Shown here: positions 1-8,604 of the stretch, piece after piece
Position numbering within the stretch: the stretch's first letter is position 1
Layout of the letters: the number at the start of each line of letters is the position of its first letter
Source: an uncultured Bacteroidales bacterium
GTDB taxonomy: Bacteria; Bacteroidota; Bacteroidia; Bacteroidales; UBA3824
DNA: 49,457 bases
Direction: 5' to 3'
NCBI GenBank assembly: GCA_946409405.1
Contig: CAMJWL010000004.1
Span: forward strand, 1 to 49,457
Translations under genes and position numbers: made by a program
The notes under the pieces: generated by a model
What the model was told of the DNA's origin: nothing
Seen by the model: the letters and a program-made list of their open reading frames with translations, nothing else
Databases searched by the model: none

Positions 1-2308
1 AGTAGCCGATGGAAAATAGCATCCATTTGCGGCTTGACTCTTTGCGGATGGCGACTGCCGTGGCGATGCAGGGAAAATATAGCAACACAAATGCCATAAA
101 GGCATACGCCGTGCCACGGTCTATCGGCGGCTGCGACTGTTGGATTTTTGTGGCGAGGTTGCCTGTGTTTTCCTCGTCTTCGGCGTCGCTGTGGTAAAGT
201 ACGCCCATTGTGCTTACAACAATTTCTTTGGCGGCAACGCCCGTAAAAATCGACACGCCCATCTTCCAATCAAATCCCAACGGACGGATTACCGGTTCGA
301 TAAAATGTCCGAGGCGCCCGATGTAACTGTTTTCCTGTTGCAGGCTCGACAATTCTTGTTCACTGTATTCGGTGCCGGGTGCGGGTTCGTATTGCGGGAA
401 ATATCCCAACGCCCATACGATGATGGATGCTATCAGGATAACGCCGCCCATCTTTTTGAGGTATTGCGCCGCCTTCTCCCACATGTGTTTGAGGACGCTG
501 CGTAGGGTGGGGATGCGGTAGGGCGGGAGTTCCATTACAAAAGGCGCGTCGGAGCGTTTGAAACTTGTCTTGCGTAGCAAAATTGCCGTCAATGCCGCCA
601 TAACGATGCCAAGGAGATAGATGCTAAGTGTTACAAGTGCCTGATTACTTGCGAAAAACACCGCAGTCATCAGCGTGTAGAGCGGCAGTCGCGCCGAGCA
701 ACTCATATATGGATTAATCAGCATCGTGAGAATCCTGTCTGAACGGTTTTCGAGGGTGCGGGTAGCCATTACAGCCGGCACGTTGCAGCCAAAACCCATT
801 ATCAACGGTATGAACGACTTGCCGTGCAATCCTATCTTGTGCATCACCCTGTCCATCAGGAAGGCGACACGCGCCATATAGCCGCTGTCTTCCATCAGCG
901 ATATGAACATAAACAGCAACACGATGTTTGGCAGGAACACAATCACGCCGCCAACGCCACCGATGATGCCGTCCACAATCAAATCCTTCAACATTCCTTT
1001 GGGCATATTGTCGCGAACAAGTCCGCCTATCCAATCCACAAGCGAATCAATCCAATCCATCGGATATTGCCCAACGGTAAATGTTACCTGAAACATCAAC
1101 CATATAGCAATGATAAAGATGGGAAGCCCTAAATATTTGTGTGTTAAGATATTGTCTATGCGGTCAGAAAGTTTGCGCGTGTTGACATTGCCCTGTTGGT
1201 AAGTCTCCTTCAATGCTCCGGCGATAAAACCGTAGCGTATGTCGGCGATTACGGATTCAGAATCGTTTTTGTATTCGTCTTCGAGGATTTTTACCTGACG
1301 CTCAGCCTCTTGCACGGCGGCGGGCTTGTTGATGTGGTCGATGATGTCCTTGTCTTTTTCGAGCATCTTGACGGCAAGGAAACGTGTGGAGGTGGGGGAG
1401 GGCAGAGGGTTGTGTACGTCGCCCTTTATCGCCAATTGCACCGCCTTGATGCACGGCTCGATGTTTGCGCCATAGTTGATGTGGATATGACGGATTTGCG
1501 GACTCTTGTCTTCGTAAGCCTTTATGATAGTGTCGAATAGCACGCCGAACCCTTTGCCCTTGCTGCTGACAACCGGCACGAATGGTATGCCGAGCAAATG
1601 TCCGAGGGTGATGTGGTCGAGTTTGTCGCCGCGAGCCTCCAATTCGTCGTACATATTGAGGGCGCAGACGGTCTTGACGTCCATATCTATCAACTGTGTG
1701 GTCAGGTAGAGATTGCGTTCGAGGTTGGAGGAGTCGAGCATATTGATGACTACGTCGGGGTGCTGCTCCGTGATGAACTTGCGGACGTAAATCTCCTCCG
1801 TGGTGTATGCCGTGAGCGAATATGTGCCGGGCAGGTCGGTAATCTCAAATTTGTAGCCGCCGTGCTCAAAATGCGCCGTCCTCGCGTCCACTGTTACTCC
1901 GGCGTAGTTGCCGACGTGTTCCTTGCTGCCGGATGCGTAATTGTAGAATGTGGTCTTGCCGCAGTTTGGATTGCCAACGAGGGCTACGTTGATGGTCTTG
2001 CCGTGGTCGTGGATTTGGTTTTCAACGAGTTGCTCGAAGGTAAGGTCTTTGTTTTCGGGAAGTTCTGAATCTTTGGCGATATGTTTCATATCCACCACTT
2101 CCACCATCGCAGCCTCCTGAGCGCGTAGCGAGACGTGGTAGCCCATAATCTCAAATTCTATCGGGTCGTTGAGCGGGGCTTTCTTTACGGCGCAAACTTT
2201 TTTGCCTTTCACAAAGCCCATTTCCATAATGCGTTTGCGGAACGTGCCGCGTCCCGTTATCTTGGTGATTACTGCGTGTTCGCCTATTGCAAGTTCGTTG
2301 AGTTTCAT
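1..2308 (-). CDS. feoB: Ferrous iron transport protein FeoB with fused N-terminal FeoA domain (3' end outside window)
   Basis: GTP-gated uptake of Fe(II) across the inner membrane. Reading leftwards from the ATG at 2306-2308, the first ~75 codons give a FeoA-like SH3 domain (MKLNELAIGEHAVITKI...), then a G domain with the P-loop GNPNCGKTT (Lys at about residue 118), DLPGTYSL and NMLDSSNLERN, then several hydrophobic segments with the FeoB gate pattern GFGCNVPAVMATRT. The frame stays open to base 1, so the last part of the protein is missing. A FeoA-FeoB fusion is common in Bacteroidota. The gene lies downstream of rmuC on the same strand but has its own promoter at 2332-2362. Confidence 0.95.
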   Translation of the reverse strand, partial: MKLNELAIGEHAVITKITGRGTFRKRIMEMGFVKGKKVCAVKKAPLNDPIEFEIMGYHVSLRAQEAAMVEVVDMKHIAKDSELPENKDLTFEQLVENQIHDHGKTINVALVGNPNCGKTTFYNYASGSKEHVGNYAGVTVDARTAHFEHGGYKFEITDLPGTYSLTAYTTEEIYVRKFITEQHPDVVINMLDSSNLERNLYLTTQLIDMDVKTVCALNMYDELEARGDKLDHITLGHLLGIPFVPVVSSKGKGFGVLFDTIIKAYEDKSPQIRHIHINYGANIEPCIKAVQLAIKGDVHNPLPSPTSTRFLAVKMLEKDKDIIDHINKPAAVQEAERQVKILEDEYKNDSESVIADIRYGFIAGALKETYQQGNVNTRKLSDRIDNILTHKYLGLPIFIIAIWLMFQVTFTVGQYPMDWIDSLVDWIGGLVRDNMPKGMLKDLIVDGIIGGVGGVIVFLPNIVLLFMFISLMEDSGYMARVAFLMDRVMHKIGLHGKSFIPLIMGFGCNVPAVMATRTLENRSDRILTMLINPYMSCSARLPLYTLMTAVFFASNQALVTLSIYLLGIVMAALTAILLRKTSFKRSDAPFVMELPPYRIPTLRSVLKHMWEKAAQYLKKMGGVILIASIIVWALGYFPQYEPAPGTEYSEQELSSLQQENSYIGRLGHFIEPVIRPLGFDWKMGVSIFTGVAAKEIVVSTMGVLYHSDAEDEENTGNLATKIQQSQPPIDRGTAYAFMAFVLLYFPCIATAVAIRKESSRKWMLFSIGY

Positions 2309-2331
2309 TTTTTGCCTTTTATTTCAAAGTG

Positions 2332-2362
2332 CAAAATTACATTAATCTTGCAAATTGACAAT
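2332..2362 (-). promoter_or_regulatory. Promoter of feoB, Bacteroidota type
   Basis: On the minus strand ATTG is followed after 19 bases by TAATTTTG, matching the -33/-7 pattern of the Bacteroidota primary sigma factor (TTTG, 19-20 bases, TAnnTTTG). It ends about 24 bases before the feoB start codon. No Fur-like palindrome was evident by eye. Confidence 0.7.
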
Positions 2363-2414
2363 AACAATTATTGGGTATTTTTATTACGTTGATTACCTAA
2401 AAATGATTAGGGGC

Positions 2415-3602
2415 TTACTCCAACCTTCCCATAAACGGCGAATCTTCCACGTCCCTCAATCTCCGCTCTATGGCTCGCGAACGCACGCCGGCGGAGTCGA
2501 TGACGTTGGCGGCTTCGGTGAGTTTTTTGCGGGTCTTGTCGAGGATGTCGCCAAAGGTGGTGAACTCCGTCTTGACCTGCGATAGCAATTTCCAAACCTC
2601 GCTGCTGCGTTTTTCTATCGCCAACGTCCTGAATCCCATCTGCAAACTGCTCAGGAAGGCGGCAAGGTTGGCGGGTCCGGTTACTGTTATCTTATAATCC
2701 CTTCTCAACGATTCAAACAAGCCCGTCCTCCGCAAAATCTCCGCGTAAAGTCCTTCCGTCGGCACAAACATTATTGCAAAATCCGTAGTGGCGGGCGGAA
2801 TGATGTATTTGCTGTTAATCTCTGTGGCACAACGTCTTACTGATGCCTCAAACTTTGCGCCCTCCTTCTCGATGTCGCCGCCATTGTCGTAAGCGTCCAA
2901 AAGTCGTTGGTAATCCTCTATGGGAAATTTGCTGTCTATCGGCAACAAGACGGGGCGACCGTCGGGGTCTGCGCCGGGAAGTTTGACGGCAAATTCCACG
3001 CGGCGTTGGCTGTCCTGCTCCACACAGGCGTTTTCCACGTATTGTTCGGGACTGAGGATTTGTTGGAGGATGTTGCCGAGTTCCACCTCACCCATATTGC
3101 CGCGAGTTTTTACGTTGGAGAGTACGCGTTTGAGGTCGCCGACACCTTCTGCAAGACCGTGCATTTCGCCAAGCCCTTTATAGACTTGCTCCAATCGCTC
3201 GCTGATTAGTTTGAAGGATTCGTTGAAGCGGGTTTCGAGGGTTTGTTTAAGTTTGTCGTCAACTAAAACCTTGATTTCCTCCAATTTAGATTTGCTCAAT
3301 TCTTGCAATTCTTTAAGGCGCGAAGAGAATAATTGAAGTTGTATTTTCTGTGACTGCGCAAGCGCATCGACGTTCCTGCCGAGTTGCTCGCCGAGCATAC
3401 GGAAAAGTTCGTTGTTTTCGAGGCGGTGCTGCGATTCGGCGGTGGAGCGGTCGCGCCGCGAGGTGTCAAACTCCTCCCGCGTAACATTCTCCAAGCGGTC
3501 GATGTCGCTGCGGAGTTCGGTGATGGTGTGGCGAGTGGTTATAGTGTTGGCAATCAATACTATGACCGTAATTATAAGTAGTATGAGTATTGTGAGTTCC
3601 AT
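2415..3602 (-). CDS. rmuC: DNA recombination protein RmuC
   Basis: RmuC is a family implicated in limiting inversions between short inverted repeats. This 395-residue protein has the expected order: one N-terminal transmembrane helix (MELTILILLIITVIVLIAN), a long coiled-coil region (about residues 30-150), and the conserved PD-(D/E)xK-like domain (LPIDSKFPIEDYQRLL, FAIMFVPTEGLYAEIL, VTGPANLAAFLSSLQMG). Length is normal for the family. It stands alone, with its own promoter just upstream, and precedes feoB on the same strand. The start ATG at 3600-3602 places the membrane helix at the very N-terminus. Confidence 0.93.
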   Translation of the reverse strand: MELTILILLIITVIVLIANTITTRHTITELRSDIDRLENVTREEFDTSRRDRSTAESQHRLENNELFRMLGEQLGRNVDALAQSQKIQLQLFSSRLKELQELSKSKLEEIKVLVDDKLKQTLETRFNESFKLISERLEQVYKGLGEMHGLAEGVGDLKRVLSNVKTRGNMGEVELGNILQQILSPEQYVENACVEQDSQRRVEFAVKLPGADPDGRPVLLPIDSKFPIEDYQRLLDAYDNGGDIEKEGAKFEASVRRCATEINSKYIIPPATTDFAIMFVPTEGLYAEILRRTGLFESLRRDYKITVTGPANLAAFLSSLQMGFRTLAIEKRSSEVWKLLSQVKTEFTTFGDILDKTRKKLTEAANVIDSAGVRSRAIERRLRDVEDSPFMGRLE

Positions 3603-3627
3603 TGCTGTACGTTTGTTTTTCAGAGTA

Positions 3628-3659
3628 CAAAAATATAATTTTCAGTCGAAAAAGGCAAA
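3628..3659 (-). promoter_or_regulatory. Promoter of rmuC
   Basis: Minus-strand TTTG, 20 bases, TATTTTTG, ending about 25 bases before the rmuC ATG. It fits the Bacteroidota -33/-7 consensus. Confidence 0.65.
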
Positions 3660-3713
3660 TTGTGGTTTTTTTTTTGCAACTTTGCCGCGTAAAACGTTTT
3701 ATCAATCAGACTT

Positions 3714-3839
3714 ATGAAAAAATTTTTTATGTTTTTAATCATCGCAACCGTTGTGAGCATTGCGCTTTCGGGTTGCAGCAAGCGTTACAAGACCATTCCG
3801 TGTCCGCATTTTGGGTGTGTTGTTTCCACAAACAATTGA
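3714..3839 (+). CDS. Small lipoprotein, 41 residues, function unknown
   Basis: A short open frame from ATG 3714 to TGA 3837-3839. It encodes a basic start (MKKFF), a hydrophobic stretch (MFLIIATVVSIALS) and the lipobox LSGC, so a mature lipopeptide of only ~21 residues is predicted. The mature part carries two more cysteines in PCPHFGC, a possible metal or disulfide motif. One base separates its stop from the ribF ATG at 3841, so the two are probably co-transcribed and translationally coupled. It falls below usual gene-calling limits and could be missed. A CAACTTTG resembling a -7 box lies at 3677-3684. Function is unknown; it could also act as a leader peptide for ribF. Confidence 0.6.
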   Translation: MKKFFMFLIIATVVSIALSGCSKRYKTIPCPHFGCVVSTNN

Positions 3840-3840
3840 T

Positions 3841-4782
3841 ATGGAGATTGTTGAAGGTATCGAAAACTATCACCCAGACTCGCCGACGTGCGTTACGGTA
3901 GGCACATTTGACGGGCTGCACATCGGGCACCGCAAGATAATGGACGCGCTCGTGGGGATTGCCCGGCGGGAGCGTCTGAGGAGTGTTGTGGTTACTTTTG
4001 ACCCGCATCCGAGGCAGGTGCTTGCGCCCGGCGCGGAGGTCAAGTTTGTGCTTACGCGGGACGAAAAGGCGGAAATGTTTGCAACTCTTGGTGTGGACGT
4101 GCTTGTAGTTCATCCGTTTAGCAGGGATTTCGCGGCAATCAAAGCCAAAGATTTCCTTGTTGATTTGCTGTGCAAGCAAGTGCAGATGAGGCACTTGGTG
4201 AAAGGGTTCAACAATCATTTTGGCTGCGACCGTCTGTCGGATGTGGACGCGATACGTGTGCTCGGCGAGCAAAATGGTTTTGCAGTAACGCAGGTGGATG
4301 CCGAGTGTTGTGGCAGCGTGTCGGCGTCGTCAACTCTTGTGCGCCGTCTTATTATGGAAGGCAACATGGATGATGTTGCCAAAGTGCTTGGCTATCAGTT
4401 TTTTGTGGAAGGAACTGTGGTGCATGGGCGCATGATTGGAAGGACGATAGGTTTTCCTACCGCCAACATTAATATTGGCGACCCTTCCAAGATACTTCCC
4501 AGGCCGGGCGCATACGTTGCCACGGTGTGCGTTGATGCTGCCTATCATCCGGCGATACTCAATATCGGCAGCAATCCCACCGTAAACAACGACAGCAAGA
4601 AAGTGTTTCTCGAAGCGCACATAATCGACTTTGATGCAGATATTTACGGACAGTTAATTAAAGTAAACATTTTGCACCGTATCAGGGACGAGGTGGCGTT
4701 TGGCTCGATAGACGAACTCCGCGCTCAACTCGCCCGCGACAGGGAAGTGGCTCTGTCCGTTATCGCGCAATATGCCTCATAA
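3841..4782 (+). CDS. ribF: Bifunctional riboflavin kinase / FAD synthetase
   Basis: Converts riboflavin to FMN and FMN to FAD in the cytoplasm. The N-terminal half is the nucleotidyltransferase domain (GTFDGLHIGHRKI with the HIGH-type motif, and SASSTLVRRLI), the C-terminal half the flavokinase domain (GRTIGFPTANI, PGAYVATV, LNIGSNPTV, EAHIIDFDADIYG). The start at 3841 gives 313 residues, the usual family length; a longer frame from 3760 would run through the small lipoprotein gene and adds nothing homologous. The 3' end overlaps the convergent gene 4760-5242 by 23 bases. Confidence 0.95.
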   Translation: MEIVEGIENYHPDSPTCVTVGTFDGLHIGHRKIMDALVGIARRERLRSVVVTFDPHPRQVLAPGAEVKFVLTRDEKAEMFATLGVDVLVVHPFSRDFAAIKAKDFLVDLLCKQVQMRHLVKGFNNHFGCDRLSDVDAIRVLGEQNGFAVTQVDAECCGSVSASSTLVRRLIMEGNMDDVAKVLGYQFFVEGTVVHGRMIGRTIGFPTANINIGDPSKILPRPGAYVATVCVDAAYHPAILNIGSNPTVNNDSKKVFLEAHIIDFDADIYGQLIKVNILHRIRDEVAFGSIDELRAQLARDREVALSVIAQYAS

Positions 4783-5242
4783 ACTCCGATGCGTAGAGGT
4801 GGTTGTTGACTTCTGTGCCGTTGCAGAAACATTTGAATAATTCGCCGTCCTTGAAGTAAGCAGTCTCCAAGTATGCTGAGTCCACGTCGAGGATGACGTT
4901 GCGGCTTGCGAATATCGGTTCCGACTCGTGGAAATAGATGTCGGTGCTGGTGTTTGCCATGTCTGTCATCACCGAAATCTTTACCGTGTCGTTGTCCTTT
5001 ATAAAGACCACCTTCTGTTCGTTGCCAACAGTCTCCTTGGAGATGGCGGTTTCCTCGATGTTTTCGCGGATGTCGTTGACATACTCGTCGATGTCGCTGA
5101 TAAGCGATGCTTCTGATATTATGGGTGTATTGTCTTCGGCGGTTTGGTCGCCGTTGTAGCCGTAGTCCTGCGGTGATTGCAGACATGAGGCTATCAAAAT
5201 CATCTGTAACAGAATGATTGGGTAAAAAATATTTTTCATCAT
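4760..5242 (-). CDS. Lipoprotein of unknown function
   Basis: 160 residues, not recognised. The N-terminus is a lipoprotein signal (hydrophobic FYPIILLQMILIASC, cleavage before Cys), so it should be anchored in a membrane facing the periplasm or the surface. The mature protein is acidic with no transmembrane segment; motifs such as VVFIKDNDTVKISV and NVILDVDSAYLETAYF suggest a small beta-rich fold. It converges with ribF and lies downstream of fabG across a palindrome (5323-5367), so it is probably transcribed alone. Confidence 0.7.
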   Translation of the reverse strand: MMKNIFYPIILLQMILIASCLQSPQDYGYNGDQTAEDNTPIISEASLISDIDEYVNDIRENIEETAISKETVGNEQKVVFIKDNDTVKISVMTDMANTSTDIYFHESEPIFASRNVILDVDSAYLETAYFKDGELFKCFCNGTEVNNHLYASEFMRHIAR

Positions 5243-5322
5243 GTCTTCGTTTTTTTGGTAACTAAGGTAATATCATTTTGCTTTAACGATGAAAACATGA
5301 AAAATGTTTCAAGGAATTGACT

Positions 5323-5367
5323 TTTTTTACACCGAATTAAACTATTTTTTAAATTCGGTGTAAAAAA
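5323..5367. repeat. Perfect 16-bp inverted repeat with T-tract before and A-tract after the core
   Basis: Arms at 5323-5338 and 5352-5367 (core ACACCGAATT / AATTCGGTGT, flanked by six T on one side and six A on the other) with a 13-base A/T loop. It lies between the end of fabG and the start of the lipoprotein gene. In either direction the hairpin is followed by A, not T, so it is not a classical intrinsic terminator, though it may still block transcription or bind a regulator. Confidence 0.6.
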
Positions 5368-5424
5368 TGTCGTGTCAGAGAGAGAATCCTGTGTTGTGGC
5401 AGGTGAGCCGCATGCGCTCCAATA

Positions 5425-6153
5425 TTAGCCTTTGAGGCCGCCGGTGATGGAGATTGTTTCGCCGGTGATGTATGCCGCGCCGTCTGATGCGAGGAAGGCA
5501 ACGAGTTCTGCAACCTCCTCCGGTTCGCCAAAACGTCCGAGTGAGATGCTTTTTTTGAGTTCCTCCTCGTTGAGTTCGCTCGTCATGTCGGTCTTGATGA
5601 ATCCGGGCGCAACGGCGTTTACGGTGATGTTTTTGACGCCCACTTCCTTCGACAAGGCCTTTGTGGCGGCGATAATTGCGCCTTTGGCAGCCGAATAGTT
5701 GCACTGACCGGGCAGACCGATGAGGCCTGATACAGATGCCATGTTGATGATGCGGCCGTGTTTTTTGCGAATCATCTTCTTTACCACAATCCTCGTTACG
5801 TTGAAGAAACCGTTGAGCGAAGTGTTGATAACCTTTGCCCAAGCGTCCGGCTCCATCATCGGGAGCAACGAATCCGCTGTAACGCCCGCATTGTTTACCA
5901 AAACGTCGATGTAGGCATCCTTATTGGCGTTTTGCCAATTCTCGATGGCGGTCTGCACTTCCTCGGTGTTTGCAACGTCAAATTTGATGATTTCGCCTTC
6001 CGTGCCAGCCTCCTTGGTGAGTGCGAGGGTCTCCTCCGCCTTGGCTTGGTTGGAGACATAATTAATAAGTACGTGATAACCTTGGCTTGCAAGTTTCACG
6101 CAGATGGCGCGTCCGATGCCACGGCTGCCGCCTGTTACTAATGCGTATTTCAT
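5425..6153 (-). CDS. fabG: 3-oxoacyl-[acyl-carrier-protein] reductase
   Basis: NADPH-dependent reduction of 3-oxoacyl-ACP in fatty acid elongation, cytoplasmic. The 242-residue protein is a complete short-chain dehydrogenase: cofactor motif TGGSRGIG (residues 7-14), NNAG (87-90), catalytic Ser140, Tyr153 and Lys157 (YSAAK), and the C-terminal ITGETISITGG typical of FabG. It sits downstream of ftsX on the same strand with a purine-rich spacer. No other fab genes are adjacent, so a role in another 3-hydroxyacyl pathway cannot be excluded, but FabG is the simplest call. Confidence 0.88.
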   Translation of the reverse strand: MKYALVTGGSRGIGRAICVKLASQGYHVLINYVSNQAKAEETLALTKEAGTEGEIIKFDVANTEEVQTAIENWQNANKDAYIDVLVNNAGVTADSLLPMMEPDAWAKVINTSLNGFFNVTRIVVKKMIRKKHGRIINMASVSGLIGLPGQCNYSAAKGAIIAATKALSKEVGVKNITVNAVAPGFIKTDMTSELNEEELKKSISLGRFGEPEEVAELVAFLASDGAAYITGETISITGGLKG

Positions 6154-6289
6154 TTGTCTTGTATCCGTTTTAAATTATTTAGTTAGTATCTTAATTTTCT
6201 CTCTTTTTGATCTTTCTCTTTAATCTCTCCTCTTTTTACTTTAATCTCTAATCTTTCCTCTTTAAATCTTTCCTCCTTAAATATCTTCT

Positions 6290-7177
6290 CTAAAAATAAA
6301 GTTCTTCCTCCTTGGCGTTCAAGTATTTGTGTATGCTTATCAAAGCCGCCACAAATGTTACCGCGATGCCCGTCAGGAACATCACTCCGAGGGTGGACCA
6401 GAATGCCGAGATTTGGAACACGCCGTTTACAATCTTTTCGATGAACCTAATTGTTGCCGTAAGTCCTATAACAGCAAACACTCCCGCTGCAATGCTCTGT
6501 ATCAGAGAACGTTTGAGGTAAGGCCAAGCGATATGCCAGTTGGACGCGCCGATGAGTTTGGCGGTGTGGATGTCAAACCTGTCGCCCGACATTTGGAGGC
6601 GTATCGAATTGGCTATCAGTATGATGGTTATAATCGCCAAAATGCTCGTCAAGATAAGCACTATGGATGCTATTTTGGTGATAACTGTGGTGGCGTTGTT
6701 CCAGACGTCCTTGGGATAATACACCTCGTCCACCGACTTATGCCCTTTGAGCAACCTCTCAATCGACTGGATGCTGTCGATGTTGGAGTAATTGTCGGCG
6801 AGTTTAATCTCTATCTGCGAGTAGAGCGGGTTTTTGCCGATAATTTCGATGAAGTCTTCGCCGAGTTCCTTGGTGAGTTCCTTGGCGGCGTCGTCCTTCG
6901 ATATGTATTTGGTTTCGCGCACGAAGTCCGCTTGGTCGAGCAACTTGCGGAATTGGTCGATTTCGGCGAGCGAGCGCGAATCGTTGAGCGTAACGGTCAT
7001 CTTGATATTAGACCTGAACATATCGCTCACATGCTGCGTGTTGAACAGCAACATGAAGAAAAGCCCCGCCAAATATAGTACAAGCGCGACGCACACTGTT
7101 GACGTGAAGTACGACATCAACAGTTTTCGCTTATAATATTTGTTCTTCTGCGGCTTTTGTTTTTCTGTTTGTTCCAT
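6290..7177 (-). CDS. ftsX: Cell division protein FtsX (ABC transporter permease)
   Basis: Membrane partner of FtsE that activates peptidoglycan hydrolases at the septum. The start at 7175-7177 gives 295 residues; a longer frame begins with a TTG lying inside a -7 promoter box (TACTTTTG) and is therefore rejected. The layout is a basic cytoplasmic N-terminus, a first membrane helix (LVLYLAGLFFMLLF), a periplasmic domain with the ISKDDAAKEL motif, then three further helices with NSIRLQMSGDRFDIHTAKLIGAS, the conserved FtsX signature. ftsE is not adjacent, as is frequent in Bacteroidota. Confidence 0.92.
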   Translation of the reverse strand: MEQTEKQKPQKNKYYKRKLLMSYFTSTVCVALVLYLAGLFFMLLFNTQHVSDMFRSNIKMTVTLNDSRSLAEIDQFRKLLDQADFVRETKYISKDDAAKELTKELGEDFIEIIGKNPLYSQIEIKLADNYSNIDSIQSIERLLKGHKSVDEVYYPKDVWNNATTVITKIASIVLILTSILAIITIILIANSIRLQMSGDRFDIHTAKLIGASNWHIAWPYLKRSLIQSIAAGVFAVIGLTATIRFIEKIVNGVFQISAFWSTLGVMFLTGIAVTFVAALISIHKYLNAKEEELYF

Positions 7178-7272
7178 CAATGTACGTTTGTTTTTGTAGT
7201 AAGATTTAGTTTGCAAAAGTAATAAAAAAATTTGAATTATTCAGTTGGCAATGTAAAATCCTACAAAAAAAA

Positions 7273-7325
7273 TTCGATGCACGTCCAAATCTCTAAAAAA
7301 AAGTGAGATTTGGACGTGTATCGAA
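7273..7325 (-). terminator. Intrinsic terminator of the PfkB kinase gene
   Basis: A 21-bp stem with one wobble pair (7273-7293 with 7305-7325) and an 11-base T-rich loop on the minus strand, followed there by eight T. It lies five bases after the kinase stop codon. Loop and stem top match the terminator at 13097-13165. Confidence 0.85.
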
Positions 7326-7329
7326 AAAA

Positions 7330-8250
7330 TTAAAACTTAAAGCGCGACAATTCCTCAAACTGCTTAACCCTCTGCGCCACAGCCTGTTCGCTTAGGTTAA
7401 GAAGATTTTCAGTGCCGAATTTCTCGCAGCAGAACGAGCCCATCACGCTGCCAGCGATGACGGCGGCTTTGGCGGTCTCGAAGTCGGTGCTGCCCTTTGC
7501 TGCGATGTAGCCGCAGAAACCTCCGGCAAAACTGTCGCCGGCACCCGTGGGGTCGCTGACGGTCTCCAACGGCAATGCGGGCGCGAAAAATATCTGTCCG
7601 TCCCTTGCAAAGAGCAACGCGCCGTTGTCGCCCTTCTTTATAATAAGGTATAGGAGACCCATGCCGAGGATTTTGCGGGCGGCCTTCACGAGCGAGTATT
7701 CGCCGGAGAGTTGACGCGCCTCTTCGTCGTTGATGGTGAGTACGTCCACCATGCGGATTGTGGCGTCGAGGTCGTCGGGCGTGGTGTTCATCCAATAGTT
7801 CATCGTGTCCATTACGATGAGGCGTGGACGAGAGCCAATTTTTTGGATTACAGCCTGTTGGATAGACGGAGTGATGTTGCCGAGCATCAACACGTCGGGG
7901 TCTTTGTAGGCGGCTGGCACTTCGGGGTTGAAGTCGGCGAAGACGTTGAGTTCCGTAACGAGCGTGGTGCGCTGGTTGAGGTCTTTGTTATAGACACCCG
8001 ACCAAAACATCGTCTTGCCGTCTGCCTTGACTTCCACGCCGGTGGTGTCGATGTCCCTGTTGCTCAGGATGTTGAAGTACTCCTTCGGGAAGTCGCCGCC
8101 AACAACTGAGATTATCTGCGGCTTTACGCCGAAATACGACGAAGCGAGGGCGATGTAGGGCGATGCGCCGCCGATTATCTTGTCCGTCTTGCCCGCAGGC
8201 GTTTCAATTGCATCGAAAGCCAGACTTCCTACTATTGCTAACTTGTTCAT
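7330..8250 (-). CDS. PfkB-family carbohydrate/nucleoside kinase
   Basis: 306 residues of the ribokinase (PfkB) fold. Visible are the start MNKLAIVGSLAFDAIETP, the glycine-rich IGGASPYIALASSYFG, and the C-terminal ATP/catalytic motif DPTGAGDSFAGGF, in which the last Asp is the catalytic base. Family members phosphorylate sugars or nucleosides; the substrate cannot be read from sequence. Cysteines in GSVMGSFCCEKFG and the PfkB signature without a ribokinase-type lid suggest the adenosine/ribokinase side of the family. Single gene with its own terminator. Confidence 0.88.
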   Translation of the reverse strand: MNKLAIVGSLAFDAIETPAGKTDKIIGGASPYIALASSYFGVKPQIISVVGGDFPKEYFNILSNRDIDTTGVEVKADGKTMFWSGVYNKDLNQRTTLVTELNVFADFNPEVPAAYKDPDVLMLGNITPSIQQAVIQKIGSRPRLIVMDTMNYWMNTTPDDLDATIRMVDVLTINDEEARQLSGEYSLVKAARKILGMGLLYLIIKKGDNGALLFARDGQIFFAPALPLETVSDPTGAGDSFAGGFCGYIAAKGSTDFETAKAAVIAGSVMGSFCCEKFGTENLLNLSEQAVAQRVKQFEELSRFKF

Positions 8251-8366
8251 TTTTAATATGTTTAAAAAAAAGTTACATTATGTTGAAAAATTTTTCAAAA
8301 ATAATTTTTTTATTTGAAAAAAACAACTTAACTTTGCAGCGCAAAACAAAAAAAGATATTTGACGA

Positions 8367-8440
8367 TCTCCAATAGCTCAGTTGGTTAGAGCATCTGACT
8401 GTTAATCAGAGGGTCCCTGGTTCAAGTCCAGGTTGGAGAG
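8367..8440 (+). tRNA. tRNA-Asn (anticodon GTT)
   Basis: 74 bases fold as a cloverleaf: acceptor arm TCTCCAA/TTGGAGA with discriminator G, D arm with AGCTCAGTTGGTTAGAGC, anticodon stem CTGAC/GTCAG flanking TGTTAAT (anticodon GTT), and T arm CCTGGTTCAAGTCCAGG. A -7-like TAACTTTG lies at 8329-8336. The 3' CCA is not encoded in full. Confidence 0.97.
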
Positions 8441-8473
8441 CAACATGTTAAGAAGGATTATTGGTTAGTTAAT

Positions 8474-8547
8474 TCTCCAATAGCTCAGTTGGTTAGAGCA
8501 TCTGACTGTTAATCAGAGGGTCCCTGGTTCAAGTCCAGGTTGGAGAG
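8474..8547 (+). tRNA. tRNA-Asn (anticodon GTT), second identical copy
   Basis: Identical base for base to the tRNA at 8367-8440 and separated from it by 33 bases, so a recent tandem duplication or gene conversion. The pair is followed by a terminator at 8561-8600. Confidence 0.97.
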
Positions 8548-8560
8548 CTGAGGGTTACAA

Positions 8561-8600
8561 AAAAAAGCCGCTTGAATTCGTGATGAGTCAAGCGGCTTTT
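8561..8600. terminator. Bidirectional intrinsic terminator
   Basis: Stem AAAAGCCGCTTGA / TCAAGCGGCTTTT with a 12-base loop and flanking A and T tracts. It can end the tRNA-Asn transcript on the plus strand and the GH97 transcript on the minus strand. Confidence 0.9.
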
Positions 8601-8604
8601 AATT

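Noticed and set aside
3760..3840. Upstream extension of ribF
   Set aside because: It would run through the small lipoprotein gene in another frame; family length and motifs fit the start at 3841.
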